DNA of 15,980 bases from Chitinophaga pinensis (GTDB lineage Bacteria > Bacteroidota > Bacteroidia > UKL13-3), in NCBI GenBank assembly GCA_945875195.1, contig CAMCJW010000032.1:1-15980 (forward strand), in the 5' to 3' direction. Under the pieces are notes generated by a model. The model did not search any database. It was not told the DNA's origin and worked only from the letters and a program-made list of their open reading frames with translations. Both the position numbers and the translations under genes were made by a program. Positions within the stretch are counted from its first letter, which is position 1. Each line of letters begins with the position of its first letter. Of the stretch, positions 15,871 to 15,980 are shown one piece after another.

Positions 15871-15980
15871 TTATTTGCTTATTGGGGGCTCCCACAATTC
15901 AATTTTATTGCCTTCCAAGTCGAGTATCCAGCCAAATTTACCAAATTCACTTTCCTCAGTTTTATCCATCACAACCACTC
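15871..15980 (-). CDS. VOC (glyoxalase) family protein, C-terminal fragment
   Basis: The last 35 codons of a gene entering from beyond base 15980, ending at TAA (15873-15871). The visible protein includes FGKFGWILDLEGNKIELWEP, the standard last strands of a VOC domain, with the Glu of IELWEP as the expected metal ligand. It is in the same frame as the next VOC gene, whose coding-like sequence resumes directly after the stop codon. The two are probably a tandem pair of paralogues in one operon with the acyltransferase. Confidence 0.85.
   Translation of the reverse strand, partial: VVVMDKTEESEFGKFGWILDLEGNKIELWEPPISK

Overview
The window looks like chromosomal DNA of an AT-rich member of the Bacteroidota. 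The support is: lipoprotein signal peptides in several genes; a SusC/CirA-style TonB receptor with an N-terminal carboxypeptidase-regulatory-like domain; candidate promoters of the Bacteroidota form TTTG-N19..21-TAnnTTTG; and almost no Shine-Dalgarno sequences. I cannot place it below phylum with confidence. There are no RNA genes, insertion sequences, CRISPR arrays or prophage genes that I can see. No stretch longer than 300 bases lacks a gene.

Layout. (1) 1-3941, minus strand: a tight operon reading S9-family peptidase lipoprotein, ABC ATPase, MacB/FtsX-type permease, then a second permease cut by the window edge. (2) 4055-4702, plus strand: a spermidine-synthase-like methyltransferase, convergent with (3) 4727-8072, minus strand: a small His/Cys-rich secreted protein, a ZnuD-like TonB-dependent receptor and a His/Asp-rich lipoprotein, together a probable transition-metal (zinc?) uptake operon. 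(4) 8200-9861, plus strand: urocanate hydratase (hutU), divergent from the metal operon across a 127-bp region rich in inverted repeats. (5) 9862-10071: three imperfect direct repeats, followed by an M1-family aminopeptidase lipoprotein (10072-11742) ending at a terminator hairpin. (6) 11797-15980, minus strand: two VOC-family proteins (one partial), a lipid A-type acyltransferase, an exported amidohydrolase, then a separately promoted MarR regulator with its YceI partner.

How parts work together. The ABC genes are translationally coupled to the peptidase (ATGA overlap). In the metal locus all three products are exported and two carry dense His clusters, which suggests surface metal capture followed by TonB-driven import. 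Its placement back to back with a histidine-degradation gene is suggestive, because histidine is a major zinc ligand in cells. The MarR-YceI pair has a near-perfect 22-bp palindrome lying exactly between its -33 and -7 elements, which fits autorepression. The most unusual items are the metal/histidine divergent locus, the upstream repeat triplet of the aminopeptidase gene, a perfect 12-bp inverted repeat inside the methyltransferase gene, and a VOC gene that follows the previous VOC stop codon in the same frame with no ATG ahead of its first strand.
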